Source: Paracoccus aminovorans (GTDB lineage Bacteria > Pseudomonadota > Alphaproteobacteria > Rhodobacterales > Rhodobacteraceae). From it: a DNA stretch of 64,000 nt. The number at the start of each line of letters is the position of its first letter. Position 1 is the first letter of the stretch. The notes beneath the pieces are model-generated. The model searched no databases. It was not told the DNA's origin and saw only the letters and a list, made by a program, of their open reading frames with translations. Positions 1 to 9,684 of the stretch are shown piece by piece. Position numbers and translations under genes: made by a program. Where the stretch lies: positions 496,001 through 560,000 of the forward strand of contig NZ_LN832562.1 of NCBI RefSeq assembly GCF_900005615.1. Direction: 5' to 3'.

Positions 1-717
1 CACCTCGCCCGGGTCCTCGGAGGCATCCATTTCGTCGATCAGCGGGTCCTGCCCCGCCGCCTGCGCCAGCGCCGCGCGGTCGGTGATGATGACGCGGGCG
101 CCGTCCAGCGCGATGCCCTCTTTCTTCAGCGCGGCGAAGGTCCGCGACAGGCTTTCCGCCGTCATGCCCAGATACGAGGCCAAGTGCCGCTTTTCCACCG
201 GCAGCACGAAGCTGGCGGCGCCGCCCTCGCGCCGGGACTGGGTCAGCAGCCAGGCGGCCAGCCGTTCGCGCGTGCCGCGCAGCTTCAGGTTCTTGACCTG
301 CCGCACCATGCCGCGATAGCCGCGCGCCAGTTCCCCCATCACCGCCGCCGCCAGTTCGGGATCGCGCCGGATCGCCGCCCGCAGGTCCACGGCAGGCAGC
401 ATCAGGATGCGCGACCGTTCCAGCGTGCGCGCCGACATCAGCGCCGGCTGGTCGCGGAGGCAGGCGGCCAGGATGAAGCTGGACACCGGCCGCACCACCG
501 CCATCACCGCGTCGCGGCCGTTCCATTCGGCGTGAAGCTCGACCGCGCCCTCGACCAGGATATGCAGGAAATCGGCGCGGTCGCCCTGGCGGAACAGCTC
601 CAGCTGCGGCGGAAAGCTTTGGGCATAGGTCGAAGCCATCAGCCCGTCGAAGGTCTGGGTCGTGACCGCCCGGAACAGCGGCAGGTCGCGGATGGCGGGC
701 TTGTCCTCGTCTCGCAC
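1..717 (-). CDS. narR: NarR, nitrate-responsive FNR/CRP-family regulator (3' end cut by window)
   Basis: Reverse-strand reading gives 239 residues of a CRP/FNR protein that runs off base 1 without a stop. The cyclic-nucleotide-type beta roll is visible near residues 40-60 (FRQGDRADFLHILVEGAV), followed by the long dimer helix and a C-terminal helix-turn-helix near residues 180-200 (ASYLGMTAESLSRTFAALKK). The E-SxxR recognition residues fit TTGAT half-sites. No N-terminal cysteine cluster is present, so it should not carry the FNR [4Fe-4S] centre. In Paracoccus, a cluster-less FNR paralogue called NarR activates nar genes in response to nitrate or nitrite. Start: GTG at 717 preceded by GAAAGG; an in-frame ATG at 795 lacks a ribosome site. 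It is divergent from narK, as in Paracoccus. The family call is firm; the effector is taken from family knowledge. Confidence 0.88.
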   Translation of the reverse strand, partial: MRDEDKPAIRDLPLFRAVTTQTFDGLMASTYAQSFPPQLELFRQGDRADFLHILVEGAVELHAEWNGRDAVMAVVRPVSSFILAACLRDQPALMSARTLERSRILMLPAVDLRAAIRRDPELAAAVMGELARGYRGMVRQVKNLKLRGTRERLAAWLLTQSRREGGAASFVLPVEKRHLASYLGMTAESLSRTFAALKKEGIALDGARVIITDRAALAQAAGQDPLIDEMDASEDPGEV

Positions 718-878
718 GAATCGGCCTTTCGAGAGCTTGCGATTGACTTTTGATAGGCAATGCAGGGCTGATACGCAACCGACAGCATGTCGCATGTCAA
801 GGGTGCGATTGACAGGACGCAAGCGATCTCCGGGGAAATCGCAAATCAGGTGCGATTTTCTGCGGCTGCGAATGAAGA

Positions 879-892
879 TTGATCCATATCAA
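879..892. promoter_or_regulatory. FNR/NarR box in narR-narK intergenic region
   Basis: TTGATCCATATCAA is a perfect match to the FNR-family consensus TTGAT-N4-ATCAA. Its centre (885.5) is 86 bp upstream of the narK start. If it acts as a class II site at -41.5, the transcript would begin near 927. It is the only perfect FNR box noticed in the window and lies between the divergent narR and narK genes. It is the expected target of FnrP and/or NarR for oxygen- and nitrate-dependent control of narKGHJI. Binding is inferred. Confidence 0.85.
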
Positions 893-971
893 TCCGCCGG
901 CGGCGGGGATGTGACGGTCCTGTCGCCGGAACCCGCCCTCCGACGCGAGAGCGGGCATCAGGAGCAAGTTC

Positions 972-3683
972 ATGGTTGAACATCTTCCCTCTCGCAGCGA
1001 CCAGCAGCGCGCCTTGTGGCTCAGCACATCGGCATTCACCCTGTGCTTCGCGGTCTGGACGATCTTTTCGATCATCGGGATCACCATCAAGGCCGAGCTG
1101 GGTCTGTCCGAATTCCAATACGGCCTGCTGATCGCCACGCCGGTGCTGACCGGCTCGCTGACCCGGCTGATCCTCGGCGTCTGGACCGAGCGTTTCGGCG
1201 GCCGCCTGGTGTTCGCGCTGCAAATGATCCTGACCGGGTTCGCGACCTATCTGCTGACCTGGGCGGACAGCTATGCCACCTTTCTGCTGGCCGCGCTCGG
1301 CGTGGGCCTGGCGGGCGGGTCCTTCATCATCGGCGTGGCCTATGTGTCGAAATGGTTCCCGGCCGAGAAGCAGGGGCTGGCGCTCGGCACCTTCGGCATG
1401 GGCAACGTCGGCGCGGCCGTGACCAAGTTCCTGGCGCCCTTCGTGCTGGTCGCCGCGGGCTGGCAGGGCGTGGCCGAAATCTGGGCCGCCGCCATCGCGC
1501 TGATGGGCGTCGCCTTCTGGCTGCTGGCAAAGGACGACCCGGATTTCGCCGCGCGCAAGGCACGCGGCGTCAAGGCACCGACCCTGGCCGAGCAATTCGC
1601 GCCGCTGAAGAACCTGCAGGTCTGGCGCTTCTCGCTGTATTACTTCTTCGTCTTCGGCGGCTTCGTCGCGCTGGCGCTATGGCTGCCGCATTACCTGACC
1701 GACGTCTATGGCGTCGAGGTGCGCACGGCCGGCATGGCGGCCGCGGCCTTCAGCCTGTCGGCGAGCGTCTTCCGCGCCTATGGCGGCGCGCTGTCGGACC
1801 GCTTCGGCGCGCGCACGGTGATGTACTGGACCTTCGGCTTCGCCGCCGTCTTCCTGTTCATGCTGTCCTATCCGCCGACCGATTACGTCATCCACGGCAA
1901 GAACGGGCTGATCGCCTTCTCGACCCGCATGGACCTGTGGCCCTTCGTCGCCACGCTCTTCGCGCTGGGGTTCTTCATGAGCCTCGGCAAGGCCGCGGTC
2001 TTCAAGCACATCCCGGTCTATTACCCGAACCACGTCGGCGCCGTCGGCGGCCTGGTGGGCATGATCGGCGGTCTGGGCGGCTTCATCCTGCCCATCGTCT
2101 TCGGCGCGCTCTTGGACCTGACCGGCGTCTATACCTCGTGCTTCGTCCTGCTGCTGGTCGTGGTCGTCGTATCGATGGCCTGGATGCATTTCTCGATCCG
2201 CGCCATGGAGCGGCAGGCCCAGGGCAAGGCGCTGGACCAGCTTCCGGCCTTTGCCGAACTGGCCGAGATCCACGTCCCCGGCAAGACCGAGATGCCCAAG
2301 ACGATCCAGGACTGGCGCCCCGAGGACGCGCAGTTCTGGGCCGACAAGGGCCGCCGCATCGCGCGCCGCAACCTGTGGCTGTCGATCCCGGCGCTGACGC
2401 TGGCCTTCGCGGTCTGGATGGTCTGGTCGGTCGTGATCGCGCGCCTGCCCGCCATCGGCTTCAGCTTCAGCCAGGACCAGCTGTTCTGGCTGGCGGCGCT
2501 GCCGGCGCTGTCGGGGGCGACGCTGCGCATCTTCTACAGCTTCATGGTGCCGATCTTTGGCGGGCGGCTGTGGACGACGCTGTCGACCGCCTCGCTGCTG
2601 ATCCCGGCCATGGGCATCGGCTATGCGGTGCAGAACCCGCAGACGCCCTATCTGATCTTCGTGGTGCTGGCGCTGCTCTGCGGGCTGGGGGGCGGCAACT
2701 TCTCGTCCTCGATGGCCAATATCGGCTTCTTCTTCCCGCGCGCGGAAAAGGGCAATGCCATGGCGCTGAACGCGGGCCTGGGCAATCTGGGCGTGTCGAT
2801 CATGCAGTTCCTGGTGCCGGTCGTCATCACCATGGGCGTCTTCGGCGCGCTCGGCGGCCAGCCGCAGCAGCTGACCGACGGCGGCCAGGTCTGGATGCAG
2901 AACGCGGGCTTCGTCTGGGTGCCCTTCATCCTGGCCTCGACCATCGCGGCCTGGCTGGGGATGAACGACATCGCCGATGCGAAGTCGAGCTTCCGCGAGC
3001 AGGCGGTGATCTTCTCGCGCCGGCACAACTGGATCATGTGCCTGCTCTACGTCGGCACCTTCGGCAGCTTCATCGGCTATTCCGCCGCCTTCCCGATGCT
3101 GACGAAACTGGCCTTCCCGGGCGTCAACGCGCTGCAATACGCCTTCCTGGGCCCGCTGATCGGCGCGCTCAGCCGGGCGGGCAGCGGCTGGATGGCGGAT
3201 CGGGTCGGCGGCGGGCGCGTCACCTTCGGCGTGTTCCTGGGCATGATCGCCTCGGTCGTGGTCATCATCCAGGGGCTGAACGGCGGCAGCTTCGCGCTGT
3301 TCTTCGCGGGCTTCATGGCGCTGTTCTTCTTCTCGGGCGTGGGCAATTCCTCGACCTTCCAGATGATCCCCGTCATCATGCGCAAGGAGATCGCGCGGCT
3401 CTACCCGAACGCCACCGCCGAAGAGCGCCGCCGCCAGACCGAGCGTGAATCCGCGGCCATCGTCGCCTTTACCGCGGCCATCGGCGGCTATGGCGGCTTC
3501 TTCATCCCCAAGGCTTTCGGCAGTTCCATCCAGTTGACCGGCGGTGCCGGGCCGGCGCTCTGGGGCTTCCTGGTCTTCTACGTGCTTTGCATCGCCGTCA
3601 CCTGGGGCGTCTACACCCGGCGCGGCGGGCTCCTGCACGACATCGAACACGGGCGCACGGCCGTCGCCGCCCCCGCCCAATAA
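972..3683 (+). CDS. narK: NarK1-NarK2 fusion nitrate/nitrite transporter
   Basis: The 903-residue membrane protein is about twice the usual NarK length. It consists of two complete major-facilitator domains, roughly residues 1-415 and 460-895, giving about 24 membrane helices. Each half carries a NarK-type nitrate signature: GMGNVGAAVTKFLAPF in the first and GLGNLGVSIMQFLVPV in the second. In Paracoccus the NarK1 half is known to act as a proton-linked nitrate importer and the NarK2 half as a nitrate/nitrite antiporter, and such a fusion is characteristic of the genus. Start ATG follows AGGAG at 959-963. It is first in the nar operon, under the FNR box, and supplies nitrate to the cytoplasm-facing NarG while exporting nitrite. 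Confidence 0.95.
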   Translation: MVEHLPSRSDQQRALWLSTSAFTLCFAVWTIFSIIGITIKAELGLSEFQYGLLIATPVLTGSLTRLILGVWTERFGGRLVFALQMILTGFATYLLTWADSYATFLLAALGVGLAGGSFIIGVAYVSKWFPAEKQGLALGTFGMGNVGAAVTKFLAPFVLVAAGWQGVAEIWAAAIALMGVAFWLLAKDDPDFAARKARGVKAPTLAEQFAPLKNLQVWRFSLYYFFVFGGFVALALWLPHYLTDVYGVEVRTAGMAAAAFSLSASVFRAYGGALSDRFGARTVMYWTFGFAAVFLFMLSYPPTDYVIHGKNGLIAFSTRMDLWPFVATLFALGFFMSLGKAAVFKHIPVYYPNHVGAVGGLVGMIGGLGGFILPIVFGALLDLTGVYTSCFVLLLVVVVVSMAWMHFSIRAMERQAQGKALDQLPAFAELAEIHVPGKTEMPKTIQDWRPEDAQFWADKGRRIARRNLWLSIPALTLAFAVWMVWSVVIARLPAIGFSFSQDQLFWLAALPALSGATLRIFYSFMVPIFGGRLWTTLSTASLLIPAMGIGYAVQNPQTPYLIFVVLALLCGLGGGNFSSSMANIGFFFPRAEKGNAMALNAGLGNLGVSIMQFLVPVVITMGVFGALGGQPQQLTDGGQVWMQNAGFVWVPFILASTIAAWLGMNDIADAKSSFREQAVIFSRRHNWIMCLLYVGTFGSFIGYSAAFPMLTKLAFPGVNALQYAFLGPLIGALSRAGSGWMADRVGGGRVTFGVFLGMIASVVVIIQGLNGGSFALFFAGFMALFFFSGVGNSSTFQMIPVIMRKEIARLYPNATAEERRRQTERESAAIVAFTAAIGGYGGFFIPKAFGSSIQLTGGAGPALWGFLVFYVLCIAVTWGVYTRRGGLLHDIEHGRTAVAAPAQ

Positions 3684-3706
3684 CCTGAAAAGAAACGGAG
3701 AGAGCC

Positions 3707-6700
3707 ATGAGCCATCTTCTGGATCGCCTGAACTTCCTGGCGCCGCTGCGCAAGGACACGTTCGCGGACGGGCACGGTCAGACCACCATCGAAAGCCGCG
3801 ACTGGGAGGACAGCTATCGCGCCCGCTGGCGCCACGACAAGATCGTGCGCTCGACCCATGGGGTGAACTGCACGGGCTCCTGCTCGTGGAAGATCTACGT
3901 CAAGTCGGGAATCGTGACTTGGGAAACCCAGCAGACCGACTATCCCCGGACCCGGCCCGGCCTGCCCAACCACGAACCGCGCGGCTGCGCGCGGGGGGCC
4001 TCCTACAGCTGGTATCTGTATTCCGCGAACCGGGTGAAGACGCCGCTGATCCGGGGCAGGCTGATGCGGCTCTGGCGCGAAAAGCGCCAGACCCTGTCGC
4101 CCATCGAGGCCTGGACCGCGATCCAGAACGACCCGGCCGCGCGCGAAAGCTATACCCGCATCCGCGGCAAGGGCGGCTTCGTGCGCGCCACCTGGGACGA
4201 GGCGCTGGAGATCGCCGCCGCCGCGAACCTCTATACCGCCAAGACCTACGGCCCCGACCGGGTCTTCGGCTTCTCGCCGATCCCGGCCATGTCGATGATC
4301 TCCTATGCCGCCGGCACGCGCTACCTGTCGCTTCTGGGCGGCACCTGCATGTCCTTCTACGACTGGTATTGCGACCTGCCGCCGGCCTCGCCCCAGACCT
4401 GGGGCGAGCAGACCGACGTGCCGGAATCGGCCGACTGGTATAATGCGGGCTACCTGATCCTCTGGGGCTCGAACGTGCCGCAGACCCGAACGCCCGACGC
4501 GCATTTCTATACCGAGGCACGCTATCGCGGCACCAAGTCGGCGGTGATCTGCCCCGACTATTCCGAGGCGGCCAAGTTCGGCGACATCTGGCTGAACGCC
4601 AAGCAGGGCACCGACGCGGCCATCGGCATGGCCTTCGGCCATGTCATCCTGCGCGAATTCCACCTGGACCGGCAGGCCGAGTATTTCGAGGATTACTGCC
4701 GGCGCTATTCCGACATGCCGATGCTGGTGCGCCTGGACGAACAGGACGGCCGGCTGGTGCCGGGCCGGCAGCTGCGCGCCTCGGACCTGGATGGCGGGTT
4801 GGGCCAGCAGAACAACCCGGAATGGAAGACCGTCGCCATCGACGAGAACACCGGCTACCTGGTGGTCCCGAACGGCTCGATCGGCTTCCGCTGGGGCGAG
4901 CAGGGCCGCTGGAACCTGCAGCAGAAGGCCGGCGACGCCGAGGTCCGGCTGAAGATGAGCCTGATCCTGGACGAGGACCGCGACGGCGTGGCCGCGGTCG
5001 ACTTCCCCTGGTTCGGCGGCGCCGCGACCAACGGCTTTGCCGTCGACGACCGCGGCGAGGTGCTGACCCGCAACGTGCCGGTCAAACGCATGGTGCTGGC
5101 CGACGGCAGCGAGGCGCTCGTCGCCACGGTGTTCGATCTGTTCTGCGCCAACTACAGCCTCGACCGCGGCCTGGGCGGCGAGAACGTCGCGACCAGCTAT
5201 GACGAGGACGTGGTCTTCACCCCGGCCTGGGCGGAACGCGTCACCGGCGTGCGCCGCGACAAGATCATCCAGGTGGCGCGTGAATTCGCCGGCAATGCCG
5301 AAAAGACCAATGGCAAGTCCATGGTCATCATCGGCGCGGCGATGAACCACTGGTTCCACATGGACATGAACTATCGCGCCGTCATCAACATGCTGGTGAT
5401 GTGCGGCTGCGTCGGCCAGTCCGGCGGCGGCTGGGCGCATTACGTCGGCCAGGAAAAGCTGCGCCCGCAGACCGGCTGGACGGCGCTGGCCTTTGCGCTG
5501 GACTGGGCGCGCCCGCCGCGGCACATGAACGCGACCAGCGCCTTTTACGCCCATACCGACCAGTGGCGCTATGAGACGGTGACGGCGCGCGAACTGCTGT
5601 CGCCGACCGCGCCCAAGGGCGACTGGGACCGGCTCAGCCTGATCGACTATAACATCCGCGCCGAGCGCATGGGCTGGCTGCCGTCCGCCCCGCAGCTGCG
5701 CCAGAACCCGCTGGAGGTCGGCCGCGCCGCCAAGGCCGAAGGCGTCGAGGTCAAGGATTATGTCGCCCGCGGTCTGAAATCCGGTGCGCTGGAGATGTCC
5801 TGCGAGGATCCCGATGCGCCGCAGAACTGGCCGCGGAACCTGTTCGTCTGGCGCTCGAACCTGCTGGGCTCCTCGGGCAAGGGGCATGAATATTTCCTCA
5901 AGCACCTTCTGGGCACCGACCACGGCGTGCAGGGCAAGGACCTGGGCGAGGAAGGCGGCGTGAAGCCGGTCGAGGCCGTCTGGCACGACGATGCGCCGCA
6001 GGGCAAGCTGGACCTGCTGGTGACCATCGACTTCCGCATGTCCACCACCGCCGTCTATGCCGATATCGTCCTGCCGACCGCGAGCTGGTACGAAAAGGAC
6101 GACATGAACACCTCGGACATGCATCCGTTCATCCACCCGCTGCAGGCGGCAGTGGACCCGGCGTATGAATCGAAATCCGACTGGGAAATCTTCAAGGCGA
6201 TCGCGAAGAAATTCTCGGACCTGGCGCCGGGCGTGCTGGGTGTGGAAACCGACGTGGTGCAGCTGCCCTTGCAGCATGACAGCGTGGGCGAACTGGCCCA
6301 GCCCTTCGTCGCCGACTGGAAACAGGGGCAATGCGAACTGATCCCCGGCAAGACCGCGCCGGCCTATATCGAGGTCACGCGCGATTACCCGAACCTTTAC
6401 AAGCGCTTCACCGCGCTTGGGCCGCTGATGGACGAGCTCGGCAATGGCGGCAAGGGCATCGCCTGGGACACCAAGACCGAGGTGCATCACCTGAAGGCGC
6501 TGAACGGCACCGTGACGGAAGAGGGCGCGACCCAGGGCATGGCCCGCATCGACACCGCCATCGACGCGGCCGAGGTGGTGCTGATGCTGGCCCCGGAAAC
6601 CAACGGCGAGGTCGCCGTCAAGGCCTGGGAGGCGCTGTCCAAGGCCACGGGACGCAGCCACAAGCACCTGGCCGAGGTCAAGGAGGACGAGAAGATCCGT

Positions 6701-7465
6701 TTCCGCGACATCGCGGCGCAACCGAGGAAGATCATCTCGTCGCCGACCTGGTCGGGCATCGAAAGCGAGGAGGTCTGCTACAACGCCGGCTGGACCAACG
6801 TGCATGAGCTGATCCCGTGGCGCACCGTCACCGGCCGCCAGCAGCTGTATCAGGACCACGAATGGATGCGCGCCTTTGGCGAGGGTTTCGTGACCTGGCG
6901 CCCGCCGGTCGACCTGAAGACCGTGGGCCATGCCGCGACCCGCTCGCTGGGCTCGGCGGAAAAGCATGTCGTGCTGAACTTCCTGACGCCGCACCAGAAA
7001 TGGGGCATCCACTCGACCTATACCGACAACCTGCTGATGCTGACGCTGAACCGCGGCGGCCCGGTGGTGTGGATTTCCGAACTGGATGCGAAAAAGGCCG
7101 GCGTGGTCGATAACGACTGGGTCGAGGTCTTCAATGCGAACGGCGCCATCACCGCCCGCGCGGTGGTCAGCCAGCGCATCAAGGAAGGCAGCATGTTCAT
7201 GTATCACGCCCAGGAAAAGATCGTGAACACGCCCGGCTCGAAGGTCACCGGCAAGCGCGGCGGCATCCACAACTCGGTCACCCGCATCGTGCCGAAGCCG
7301 ACGCATATGATCGGCGGCTATGCGCAGCTGGCTTACGGCTTCAACTACTACGGCACCGTGGGGGCCAACCGGGACGAGTTCGTCATCGTCCGCAAACTGG
7401 AAAGCGTCGATTGGCTGGACCAGCCGGCCGACCCCGCAACCCAAAACGTGGAGGCAGCGGAATGA
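3707..7465 (+). CDS. narG: Respiratory nitrate reductase alpha subunit NarG
   Basis: The 1252-residue molybdopterin oxidoreductase matches the usual NarG length. The N-terminal FS0 [4Fe-4S] ligands are His51, Cys55, Cys59 and Cys94 (HGVNCTGSC and PRGCARG), with the histidine ligand typical of NarG rather than NapA. The segment FYDWYCDLPPASP carries the aspartate molybdenum ligand. The protein reduces nitrate to nitrite at bis-MGD on the cytoplasmic face, with electrons arriving from NarH. There is no classical cleavable Tat signal, as expected for a membrane-attached cytoplasmic subunit. Ribosome site GGAGAG precedes the start; its stop overlaps the narH start (ATGA), indicating translational coupling. 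Confidence 0.98.
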   Translation: MSHLLDRLNFLAPLRKDTFADGHGQTTIESRDWEDSYRARWRHDKIVRSTHGVNCTGSCSWKIYVKSGIVTWETQQTDYPRTRPGLPNHEPRGCARGASYSWYLYSANRVKTPLIRGRLMRLWREKRQTLSPIEAWTAIQNDPAARESYTRIRGKGGFVRATWDEALEIAAAANLYTAKTYGPDRVFGFSPIPAMSMISYAAGTRYLSLLGGTCMSFYDWYCDLPPASPQTWGEQTDVPESADWYNAGYLILWGSNVPQTRTPDAHFYTEARYRGTKSAVICPDYSEAAKFGDIWLNAKQGTDAAIGMAFGHVILREFHLDRQAEYFEDYCRRYSDMPMLVRLDEQDGRLVPGRQLRASDLDGGLGQQNNPEWKTVAIDENTGYLVVPNGSIGFRWGEQGRWNLQQKAGDAEVRLKMSLILDEDRDGVAAVDFPWFGGAATNGFAVDDRGEVLTRNVPVKRMVLADGSEALVATVFDLFCANYSLDRGLGGENVATSYDEDVVFTPAWAERVTGVRRDKIIQVAREFAGNAEKTNGKSMVIIGAAMNHWFHMDMNYRAVINMLVMCGCVGQSGGGWAHYVGQEKLRPQTGWTALAFALDWARPPRHMNATSAFYAHTDQWRYETVTARELLSPTAPKGDWDRLSLIDYNIRAERMGWLPSAPQLRQNPLEVGRAAKAEGVEVKDYVARGLKSGALEMSCEDPDAPQNWPRNLFVWRSNLLGSSGKGHEYFLKHLLGTDHGVQGKDLGEEGGVKPVEAVWHDDAPQGKLDLLVTIDFRMSTTAVYADIVLPTASWYEKDDMNTSDMHPFIHPLQAAVDPAYESKSDWEIFKAIAKKFSDLAPGVLGVETDVVQLPLQHDSVGELAQPFVADWKQGQCELIPGKTAPAYIEVTRDYPNLYKRFTALGPLMDELGNGGKGIAWDTKTEVHHLKALNGTVTEEGATQGMARIDTAIDAAEVVLMLAPETNGEVAVKAWEALSKATGRSHKHLAEVKEDEKIRFRDIAAQPRKIISSPTWSGIESEEVCYNAGWTNVHELIPWRTVTGRQQLYQDHEWMRAFGEGFVTWRPPVDLKTVGHAATRSLGSAEKHVVLNFLTPHQKWGIHSTYTDNLLMLTLNRGGPVVWISELDAKKAGVVDNDWVEVFNANGAITARAVVSQRIKEGSMFMYHAQEKIVNTPGSKVTGKRGGIHNSVTRIVPKPTHMIGGYAQLAYGFNYYGTVGANRDEFVIVRKLESVDWLDQPADPATQNVEAAE

Positions 7466-8982
7466 AAGTGCGTGCGCAAATCGGCATGGTGCTGAACCTG
7501 GACAAGTGTATCGGCTGCCATACCTGCTCGGTCACCTGCAAGAACGTCTGGACCTCGCGCGAGGGCGTCGAATACGCTTGGTTCAACAACGTCGAGACCA
7601 AGCCCGGCATCGGCTATCCCAAGGATTGGGAGAACCAGAAGCGCTGGAACGGCGGCTGGACCCGGACCCGCGCCGGCCACCTGCAACCGAAACAGGGCGG
7701 CAAGTGGCGCATCCTGGCCAATATCTTCGCCAACCCCGACCTGCCCGAGATCGACGATTTCTACGAGCCCTTCGATTTCGACTACGACCACCTGAAGTCG
7801 GCGCCCGAGATGCAGGCCTTCCCGACCGCCCGGCCGCGTTCCAGGATCACCGGCGAGCGGATGGAAAAGATCGAATGGGGCCCGAACTGGGAGGAGATCC
7901 TGGGCGGCGAATTCGAGAAACGCAGCCAGGACTACAACTTCGAGGGCGTGCAGAAGGACATCTACGGCGAGTATGAGAATACCTTCATGATGTATCTGCC
8001 GAGGCTGTGCGAACACTGCCTCAACCCGGCCTGCGTCGCCTCCTGTCCCTCGGGCGCGATCTACAAGCGCGAGGACGACGGCGTGGTGCTGATCGACCAG
8101 GAGAAATGCCGGGGCTGGCGCATGTGCGTCTCGGGCTGCCCCTACAAGAAGATCTATTACAACTGGTCCTCGGGCAAATCGGAAAAATGCATCCTGTGCT
8201 ATCCGCGCCTGGAAAGCGGCCAGCCCACGGTCTGCTCGGAAACCTGCGTCGGGCGCATCCGCTATCTGGGCGTGATGCTGTATGACGCCGACAAGATCGC
8301 CGAGGCGGCCGCGACCGAGTCGGAAATGGATCTCTACGACGCGCAGCTCGGCGTGTTCCTGGACCCGAACGACCCCGAGGTGATCGCCGCGGCGCGCGCC
8401 GAGGGCATCCCCGAGGACTGGATCAAGGGCGCGCAGAACTCGCCGATCTGGAAGATGGCGATGGAGTGGAAGATCGCATTCCCGCTGCATCCCGAATATC
8501 GGACGCTGCCGATGGTCTGGTATGTGCCGCCGCTGTCGCCGATCCAGAACGCCGCCGAGGCCGGCAAGATCGCCGCGCAGGACGACATGCCGGACGTGCG
8601 GTCCTTGCGCATCCCGCTGCGTTACCTGGCGAACATGCTGACCGCCGGCGACGAGACCCCGGTCGCCTCGGCCCTGGAGCGGATGCTGGCGATGCGCAGC
8701 TACATGCGCTCGAAGACCGTGGACGGCGTGGTGAACCTGGGCGTCGCCAAGCGCGTCGGCCTGACGCCCTTGCAGATCGACGAGATGTACAACCTTCTGG
8801 CCATCGCCAATTACGAGGACCGCTTCGTCATCCCGACCACGCATCGCGAACTGGTCGAGGACGCCTATGATCTGAAGGGCGGCTGCAGCTTCACCGACGG
8901 CAACGGCTGCTCGTCGGGCCACAGCGGCGCCAAGCTGTTCTCGGGCAAGAAGTTCCGCAGCCCGCAGGAGTTCATCGCATGA
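7462..8982 (+). CDS. narH: Respiratory nitrate reductase beta subunit NarH
   Basis: The 506-residue ferredoxin-type subunit transfers electrons from NarI haems to NarG. Cysteines group as C16-C19-C22-C26, C183-C186-C191-C195, C216-(W219)-C222-C226 and C243-C246-C258-C262. Replacement of one cysteine by tryptophan in CRGWRMC is the NarH hallmark that makes the third centre a [3Fe-4S] cluster. The start is set at ATG 7462, not at an earlier in-frame ATG (7411), because it follows GGAGG, overlaps the narG stop as ATGA and begins with the conserved MKVRAQIGMVLNLDKCIGC. It overlaps narJ by four bases. Confidence 0.97.
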   Translation: MKVRAQIGMVLNLDKCIGCHTCSVTCKNVWTSREGVEYAWFNNVETKPGIGYPKDWENQKRWNGGWTRTRAGHLQPKQGGKWRILANIFANPDLPEIDDFYEPFDFDYDHLKSAPEMQAFPTARPRSRITGERMEKIEWGPNWEEILGGEFEKRSQDYNFEGVQKDIYGEYENTFMMYLPRLCEHCLNPACVASCPSGAIYKREDDGVVLIDQEKCRGWRMCVSGCPYKKIYYNWSSGKSEKCILCYPRLESGQPTVCSETCVGRIRYLGVMLYDADKIAEAAATESEMDLYDAQLGVFLDPNDPEVIAAARAEGIPEDWIKGAQNSPIWKMAMEWKIAFPLHPEYRTLPMVWYVPPLSPIQNAAEAGKIAAQDDMPDVRSLRIPLRYLANMLTAGDETPVASALERMLAMRSYMRSKTVDGVVNLGVAKRVGLTPLQIDEMYNLLAIANYEDRFVIPTTHRELVEDAYDLKGGCSFTDGNGCSSGHSGAKLFSGKKFRSPQEFIA

Positions 8983-9674
8983 AAACCTTCAAGGCCCTCT
9001 CATTGCTGCTGAGCTATCCCTCGGCCGAATTGCAGCAGGCGATCCCCGAAATCGACGCGCTGCTGCATGCCGACGGGCTGCTGGGCCCCAAGCGCATGCA
9101 GACGCTGGCGCCCTTGCTGCGCGACCTGGCGCGGGGCGATCTCTACGACCTCCAGGAACGCTATGTGCTGCTGTTCGACCGCTCGCGCACGCTGTCGCTG
9201 AACCTGTTCGAGCATATCCACGGCGAAAGCCGCGACCGCGGCGGCGCCATGGTCGACCTGCTGGAAATGTATCGTGCCGGCGGCTTCGACCTGGGCGGCA
9301 CGGAACTGCCCGACCACCTGCCGGTGCTGCTGGAATACCTCTCGACCAGGCCGCTGGCCGAGGCGCGCGAGATCCTGCAGGGCGCCGGCCATATCCTGGT
9401 CGCGCTGGGGGAACGCCTGGTGCGGCGCGACGCCGCCTATGCCGCCGTTCTGGAGGTACTGGTCGCCATCGCCGAGGCCGACCCGGCCGCCGAAGAGGTC
9501 CAGACCCTGCTGGCCATCAAGGACGACGACCCCGAGGACTTGGCCGCGCTGGACGCGGTCTGGTCCGAGGCGCAGGTGACCTTCGGCCCCGATCCCAATG
9601 CCGGCTGCCCTGTCAGCCGCGATCTTCTTGCCCGCATGGACCCCGCCGCCCCCGCGGCGCGGGCCGCAAGCTGA
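8979..9674 (+). CDS. narJ: Nitrate reductase assembly chaperone NarJ
   Basis: The 231-residue, mostly helical TorD/NarJ-family chaperone carries the family motif LFEHIHGESRDRG near residues 71-83. NarJ binds the NarG N terminus and controls molybdenum cofactor insertion and attachment to NarI; it is not part of the final complex. It lacks a signal peptide or membrane segment, in line with a cytoplasmic role. ATGA overlap with narH and a 10-base gap to narI show that it belongs to the same transcript. Confidence 0.95.
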   Translation: MKTFKALSLLLSYPSAELQQAIPEIDALLHADGLLGPKRMQTLAPLLRDLARGDLYDLQERYVLLFDRSRTLSLNLFEHIHGESRDRGGAMVDLLEMYRAGGFDLGGTELPDHLPVLLEYLSTRPLAEAREILQGAGHILVALGERLVRRDAAYAAVLEVLVAIAEADPAAEEVQTLLAIKDDDPEDLAALDAVWSEAQVTFGPDPNAGCPVSRDLLARMDPAAPAARAAS

Positions 9675-9684
9675 GGAGCGACAG

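Noticed and set aside
742..760. TTGACTTTTGATAGGCAA as a second FNR-type box near narR
   Set aside because: Only one half resembles TTGAT and the spacing is wrong. The perfect box at 879-892 explains the locus better.
1677..3680. A 667-residue minus-strand frame opposite narK
   Set aside because: Antisense frame with a highly charged, repeat-like translation. It shares third-position GC with narK and has no ribosome site.
3611..7444. A 1277-residue open frame on the minus strand opposite narG
   Set aside because: It is the mirror of a GC-rich real gene: no ribosome site, composition dominated by Arg/His/Asp/Gln repeats, and no recognisable domain. narG on the plus strand is certain.
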